The notes below the pieces were generated by a model, which saw only the letters and a program-made list of their open reading frames with translations, searched no databases and was not told the origin of the DNA. The position numbers and the translations under genes were made by a program. A stretch of DNA of 64,000 nucleotides. Origin: Acestrorhynchus altus. Its lineage: Eukaryota; Chordata; Actinopteri; Characiformes; Acestrorhynchidae. The stretch spans positions 1,200,755-1,264,754 of the forward strand of contig CM067504.1 in the NCBI GenBank assembly GCA_034509495.1, read 5' to 3'. The stretch's first letter is position 1; every line of letters starts with the position of its first letter. Below are positions 60,701 through 64,000 of the stretch, piece by piece.

Positions 60701-63315
60701 GGCGTGTTGCGTTAAACCCGACGCCGTTCTGAGAGACACCACTTCTGTATGAGTAGATCAATAAATATTGATCAGATCAGAATACAGTTATCATCAGATA
60801 TTGATCCTGATCACCTTCATCTTCCTTCACTACAGAACTGCAGTCCCACACGTCCTTCTGGGTGCAGCTATTTTTTGATAGTGAGTGTATAATTATTAGG
60901 GGGATCAACATTTAAACTGCATTGTAAAACCAGTACTGAATCAGGATCTGTGAATGTAGCTCTTTGAATTTATTTCTGCCATATTGTTAATCCTCTCGCG
61001 CGTGTGAGAACCATGCACACATCTGAGTTACAGCTGTGGAGCAACTGGAACCACTGACAACGCAGTCGTGGCCACAGGTTCTGAGAATGGCATGAAGTCT
61101 GGTTTGGTTTGAACATTTTGTCAGATGTTTATAAGGTTTAATCAGAATCAGAATGACTTCATTAATCCCAGAGGGAGAAGGCAACTCTTACAGTGTGGTT
61201 TGTAGTGGTCACCCATTAAGGGAGGAGTTAGTGGTTTGTAGTGGTCACCCATTAAGGGAGGAGTTAAGTGGTTTGTAGTGGTCACCCATTAAGAGAGGAG
61301 TTAGTGGTTTGCAGGGGTCACCCATTAAAGGAGGAGTTATAGTTTGATGGTCACAGGTAGGAATGACCTCCTGTGATGCTCTGTAGTGCACTTTACTGGG
61401 ATGAGTCTTGCACTGACAGAGTGTAGAGTGGGTGGGAGTCATTGTCCACAACGGTCTGCAGTTTAGGCAGCATCCTCCTCTCCAACACTACCCTCAGAGT
61501 CCAGCTCATCTCCCACATCTTAACGAAGTACAATTACATTAATTACATTACAAATTACATTCATTACATACATTTTTAAACTTTTATTGACAAAAACATC
61601 CAGTTTAAGCAAACACTTGATATTTACAGTGTCCACCTCTCTGCAGTTGGCTGGACATCAGCTTCTGGGCAAAATCTTCAGTGATGAAAACTCAGTTGAT
61701 CAGAATTCCTAGGTTTTTGTTTGCTGACCACAGGGTCTCGATGGGATCGAAATCTGGGGACTTTCTTGGTTATGGACCCAAAACATCAATGTTTTGTTCA
61801 GAGGGACGCTTGGTTTTCACTTTTACTTTGTGACAATGGTCCATCATTCTGGAAAAACCATTGCTCATCTCCAAATTGCTCCTGGATCATTGGAAGAAGA
61901 TGCTCCTGGAGGATGTCCTGATACCATTCCCTATTCATGGCTGTTCTTGGGCAAAAGTTTGAGCGAACCCACTCCCCTGGATGAACGACAACCCCGCACG
62001 AGCGGTCTCAGGCTGCTTCACTCTTCATTCATTTTTCAGAATGTCCCAGTGTGAAGAAGCTTGGTCCAATCCTTTCACTTCTTGCAGAATGTTCTTGATG
62101 TCCTTGATGCTTCTTTGTTGCCCTTCTTGACACCAATGCCAGATGCCCTCACACCTGCCCTCTGCCCTGTTCTTGACCTGATGTCATTGCTGCATCCTCT
62201 TCAGCAGACAGGTCTGACACTTTCTTGACCTTCTCGGACCTTGAATCATCCTACACTGCAGCTGAACCCCTCTCCGTGAAGTTGTTGATGACTGGATAGA
62301 TGGTTGATTGGGGTTCTTACGAGCACTAATGTCCTGCCTCTGAAACCCTTCTGATGCAAAGCAATGACGAAGCATGTTTCCTTGGAGAAAACCTAAAAGC
62401 ACCGCAACCCTTTCAAAGCATCCAGTCTGCTCTTCTAATCAGCAGGACAGAAAGATCTCAGCTGTCCTCACGAACCCTTTCTTTTTATCAGTGATTCACG
62501 GCAGGGAATCTAGAGTGAATATAAATGACCCCCATAAAAACCGAGGCAGCAGAATGTGTGAAATTTGTGCCATTCTCAAAACCTTTGGTCTCGACCGTTT
62601 AACAGGTAAACTGAGCTCACGCTCAGGAAAAGCACATTTTCATGTTTGGATTTACATGAACCTGCCCTTCGAACAATGAATACATTCAGAAGAAAGCAAA
62701 AATTAAATACATAATGTTTAATGGACAAAGTTTCTTTAATGTAAAATTTAAGGAAACAATGCATGTAATTAATCACGATTAGGTTGAAACTCTTACACTC
62801 GCGCACACACTTACCCATCCTTCCATAACTGTGAAAGGTACGACTTGACCAAGTTTAGAATCCCATCGAGCCAAACCCAGAGGGTGAAATTCTGACCACT
62901 GATGTTCTCCTACAAGCACAAGTAAACTCGCTGCTCATGAACAAACCTGGACCTTCGATCGAATACATTTATAAAACAAGTGATGATCAAACAACGAGGA
63001 CATTTTTGATTAATCTTTCAAAACTTAAACTGAATTTACATCAATTACATTTAGTGTGATATATTTCATATTTTGTTTGAAAGTTGATACTGTGATTAGT
63101 AATCTATTCAAATATGAATCAGTTTTCTAATATACTGAGATTCTGGATTTCTGCTAAACAGTGACACGAAAAGAATGTCACGTGTAATTAATTTATGAAC
63201 TAAATTGTTTGCTTTTAACGATATTCTAATCTGTTTCAGTGTTTTCAGAAGTTTGGATTCTCTTTGTTCTTACCTTGCTGAACCTGGTCCATGACATCTT
63301 GCAGTTGTCATAACT
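54437..63315 (-). CDS. stat2: STAT transcription factor, STAT2-like, 3' half (linker, SH2, tyrosine site, activation tail)
   Basis: Minus-strand exons 63274-63315, 62815-62909, 60013-60152, 58859-59047, 57691-57742 and 54437-54795. The first five join in phase with GT-AG sites. They encode the end of the linker (MSWTRFSK, then NFTLWVWLDGILNLVKSYL), SH2 (IMGFVSRGKEKVLLKKKQGG, then TFLLRFSESAKDGGITFSWV, with the phosphotyrosine-binding Arg), VQPFSSVDLKQIPMAEIL and LYPNVPKDQAFGKYYNEK, and the phosphorylation segment YFKYIKTKLVFVS. The last exon encodes an acidic, proline-rich tail. VQPFS, GFVSR and the KY-IKTKLVFVS site fit STAT2 better than STAT1, as does the non-STAT1 tail. Known role: cytoplasmic; after interferon-receptor JAK phosphorylation it joins STAT1 and IRF9. 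The N-terminal, coiled-coil and DNA-binding exons lie beyond 64000. Introns are rich in transposons. Confidence 0.75.
55266..55960 (-). mobile_element. Tc1-like transposon relic
   Basis: Minus frame reads LFQQDDARPHTAAVSRSCLE and SVSSPDLSLIENVWMLLDVL. The 3' end at 55266 carries AGTTGCACCCAGAAGGACGT, the terminal repeat also seen at 60228 and 60888. Confidence 0.75.
55961..57690. other. Intron of the STAT gene, mostly unassigned
   Basis: Contains a SINE-like repeat at 57225-57330 with a tRNA-promoter-like GGGATTCAAACCACCAACC. A tRNA-type B box in that repeat is the only pattern of note. A missing small STAT exon may lie here but was not identified. Confidence 0.4.
57225..57330. repeat. SINE-like repeat with tRNA-type B box
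   Basis: CAAGGACACTTCAGCCATGT, GGGATTCAAACCACCAACCT and GACTGCCAGGCCACGGCTGC follow the order of a widespread fish repeat. Confidence 0.45.
57691..57742 (-). CDS. stat2: stat2-like exon with the activating tyrosine
   Basis: Acceptor TGTTCCAG, donor GTAAGTAT, 52 bases. With the split Glu codon from the previous exon it reads EQSPYFKYIKTKLVFVS. The Tyr in KYIKTKL aligns with the JAK-phosphorylated tyrosine (human STAT1 Y701, STAT2 Y690). Confidence 0.75.
57930..58680 (+). mobile_element. Tc1-like transposon relic split by a SINE-like insert
   Basis: CCAGATCTGTGAGG, AAGAGATTTCTGAGGAGCTC, CTGGAAAAGGTTAGAAAATC and, after the insert, GTGTGTAATAGTCCACCAGC and AAACTTGGTGGTGGTAGTGT follow the same order as 29760-30250 and the end of that family. 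Confidence 0.7.
58178..58362 (+). repeat. SINE-like insertion in the Tc1 relic
   Basis: It begins ACCATTTACATCTGACACTC (L2-like head, TATCCAGAGTGACTGAGAAG), contains GACTTGGAATCGAACCCCAG (tRNA-type B box) and ends before CACAAGGTGTGTAATAG. At the empty site (30130) the Tc1 family reads ACAAAGATCACACCAAGAGC without it. Confidence 0.65.
58859..59047 (-). CDS. stat2: stat2-like exon (second half of SH2)
   Basis: Acceptor CGACTCTAG, donor GTGAGC, 189 bases. Encodes TPNVRTVQPFSSVDLKQIPM and QYLYPNVPKDQAFGKYYNEK, the conserved SH2 C-terminal half of STAT1/2/4-type proteins. Confidence 0.85.
59272..59600 (-). mobile_element. RTE-type LINE 3' fragment
   Basis: Minus frame 59296-59550: EVGLRWCGRVLRKNSGYIGQ, RMLEMELPGRRRRGRPQRRF and ARWRQMIRCGDS, then the AGCCGAAAGAAGAAG end at 59272. 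Same family as 14962-19352 but better conserved. 5'-truncated. Confidence 0.8.
59601..60012. other. Intron sequence of the STAT gene
   Basis: Nothing recognised beyond intronic sequence next to the SH2 exon. A donor GTACACAT lies at 60012 downwards. Confidence 0.4.
60013..60152 (-). CDS. stat2: stat2-like exon (first half of SH2)
   Basis: Acceptor TGTATGTAG, donor GTACAC, 140 bases. Encodes SIMGFVSRGKEKVLLKKKQ, GGTFLLRFSES and GGITFSWVEYSNDG. The Arg of LLRFSES is the phosphotyrosine-binding residue. Confidence 0.88.
60228..60888 (+). mobile_element. Internally deleted Tc1-type element with TIRs, in a STAT intron
   Basis: The left end ACACTCACTCTCAAAGAATA and the right end, in reverse ACACTCACTATCAAAAAATA, are inverted repeats. 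Both sides abut TATA, consistent with TA target duplication. The interior keeps only the transposase C-terminus (DLSLIENVWDAIGHSINTPP, then RRLACCVKPDAVLRDTTSV). Confidence 0.8.
61195..61339. repeat. 36-bp minisatellite, four units
   Basis: GTGGTTTGTAGTGGTCACCC followed by ATTAAGGGAGGAGTTA starts at 61195, 61231, 61268 and 61304, with few differences. Confidence 0.9.
61570..62420 (-). mobile_element. Tc1/mariner-type transposase relic
   Basis: In reverse complement, GAACAAAACATTGATGTTTT with TCCCCAGATTTCGATCCCAT encodes EQNIDVL and SPDFDPIET, the DDE-domain block around the third catalytic residue. Upstream parts (62200-62400) encode degraded helix-turn-helix. Many stops. It lies in the STAT intron between 60152 and 62815. 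Confidence 0.6.
62421..62814. other. Intron sequence of the STAT gene
   Basis: No signal recognised. Confidence 0.4.
62815..62909 (-). CDS. stat2: stat2-like exon (linker domain)
   Basis: Acceptor TGCTTGTAG, donor GTAAGTGT, 95 bases. Encodes ENISGQNFTLWVWLDGILNL, then VKSYLSQLWKDG, matching the W..W-D end of the STAT linker. Confidence 0.85.
63274..63315 (-). CDS. stat2: stat2-like small exon (linker domain)
   Basis: Acceptor CAACAG, donor GTAAGAAC, 42 bases. Encodes YDNCKMSWTRFSK, the W-FxK motif of the STAT linker. This is the most 5' STAT exon in the window. Confidence 0.7.
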
Positions 63316-63539
63316 CTGTTGTTTTTCTATTATGAATAAACAGAGTTAGTATTAATAAACAGCAGATACACACACATTCTGTTACTGAAAAAATATTGTT
63401 CAACAAAATCAGTAACAGATACAGTTACAGTACAAATGGACGGTGAACCCGTACAGTTTTCTATAATTCTGCATAACATTTTCACAAAAGTCCTAAAAGT
63501 AGATAAGAACAAACAAATCAGACGGAAATATTACACTGT

Positions 63540-64000
63540 AACAACGTTTCCGTAACGGTTGATCAGTCCTGCACTAATTTGAGTTCATTCCTCCAAATAA
63601 ACCAGCTTCAGCTCTGTGATGTTGGTGGTTTCCTCCATCAACTGCTGCTTCAGCTCCTTCACAACATCTCTACTGGATTAAGATCAGAACTCTGACTGGA
63701 TCAGTCCAGAACATGACCTTCATTCTTCTTTAAACGTTCTTTGGTAGAACGATTTGTGTGTTTAGGATGGTTGTCTTTCTGCATGACCCACATTCTCTTG
63801 AGATTCAGCTCACAGACAGATGTTCTGATCTTTTCCTTCAGAATTTGCTGGTATGACTCAGAATTCATTGTTCCATCAGTGATGTCAAGCCGTCCTGATC
63901 AAGTTCAGCAAAAGAGGTCCAAACAATGTTAATACCACCATCATGTTTCACAGAAGGTTTTTATATCGGAGTGCTTTGTATTGAATTGTCCACATGTCGT
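63540..64000 (-). mobile_element. Tc1-like transposon relic running off the window end
   Basis: Read in reverse: GTTTCACAGAAGGTTTTT-side DDE region, TTCATTGTTCCATCAGTGAT (NGTMNSE-like), HVQKDN-like codons near 63770 and the C-terminus near 63600 (TEELKQQLMEETTN-like). Closely similar to 13915-14290. Confidence 0.7.

Noticed and set aside
54437..63315. STAT1 as the identity of the STAT gene
   Set aside because: LYPN-PKD-AFGKYY is shared, but VQPFS, GFVSR and the tail differ from STAT1. Kept as a lower-probability alternative.
1..64000. An undescribed multi-gene defence or biosynthetic system
   Set aside because: Apart from known gene families and transposable elements, no cluster of unknown conserved frames was seen.

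Overview
The window reads as a teleost fish genome. Support comes from vertebrate exon/intron structure with GT-AG junctions, a high density of Tc1/mariner relics, L2-, RTE- and other LINE copies with fish-type tails, a Ty3/gypsy fragment, many (AC)n and (CT)n microsatellites, and a fish-type serine protease (prss60-like). The species cannot be fixed from sequence alone. There is one 500-base assembly gap at 4522-5021. No bacterial-type operon, CRISPR array, RNA gene or clearly new multi-gene system was found.

Layout. 1-3500: gene-poor flank with a candidate CCAAT/TATA promoter near 2547-2667. 3541-5619 (+): a CREB/ATF1-family bZIP gene whose middle exons fall in the gap. 5700-8300: retroelement and transposon debris. 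8321-13914 and 14902-29090: two diverged copies of one segment, each carrying a prss60-like secreted trypsin-type protease gene with six recognisable exons. Both copies carry frame-breaking indels, and the second is swollen by an RTE LINE, another LINE, a Tc1-type miniature element and minisatellites. 29100-47000: no host gene recognised. This stretch holds Tc1 relics, a long inverted repeat broken by an L2 insertion, a nearly complete L2 inserted inside a Tc1-like element, and a second L2 with three ~235-bp 5' monomers. 47650-48897 (+): an intact single-exon GPCR, GPR84. 49740-53100: Tc1 relics. 54437-63315 (-): the 3' half of a STAT gene, most like STAT2, whose upstream exons lie beyond the window. 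The window ends in another Tc1 relic.

The three host genes with clear relatives (atf1-like, gpr84, stat2-like) all have human counterparts on 12q13, so their linkage is probably ancestral. From family knowledge, GPR84 is a medium-chain fatty-acid receptor on myeloid cells, STAT2 transduces type I interferon signals, and ATF1 is a cAMP-responsive transcription factor. They are neighbours, not an operon, and nothing here shows co-regulation. The most interesting observations are the different lesions in the two prss60-like copies, the repeated 5' monomers of the L2 elements, the nested insertions that order events in time, the long inverted repeat, and the departures of the atf1-like and GPR84 proteins from family consensus.
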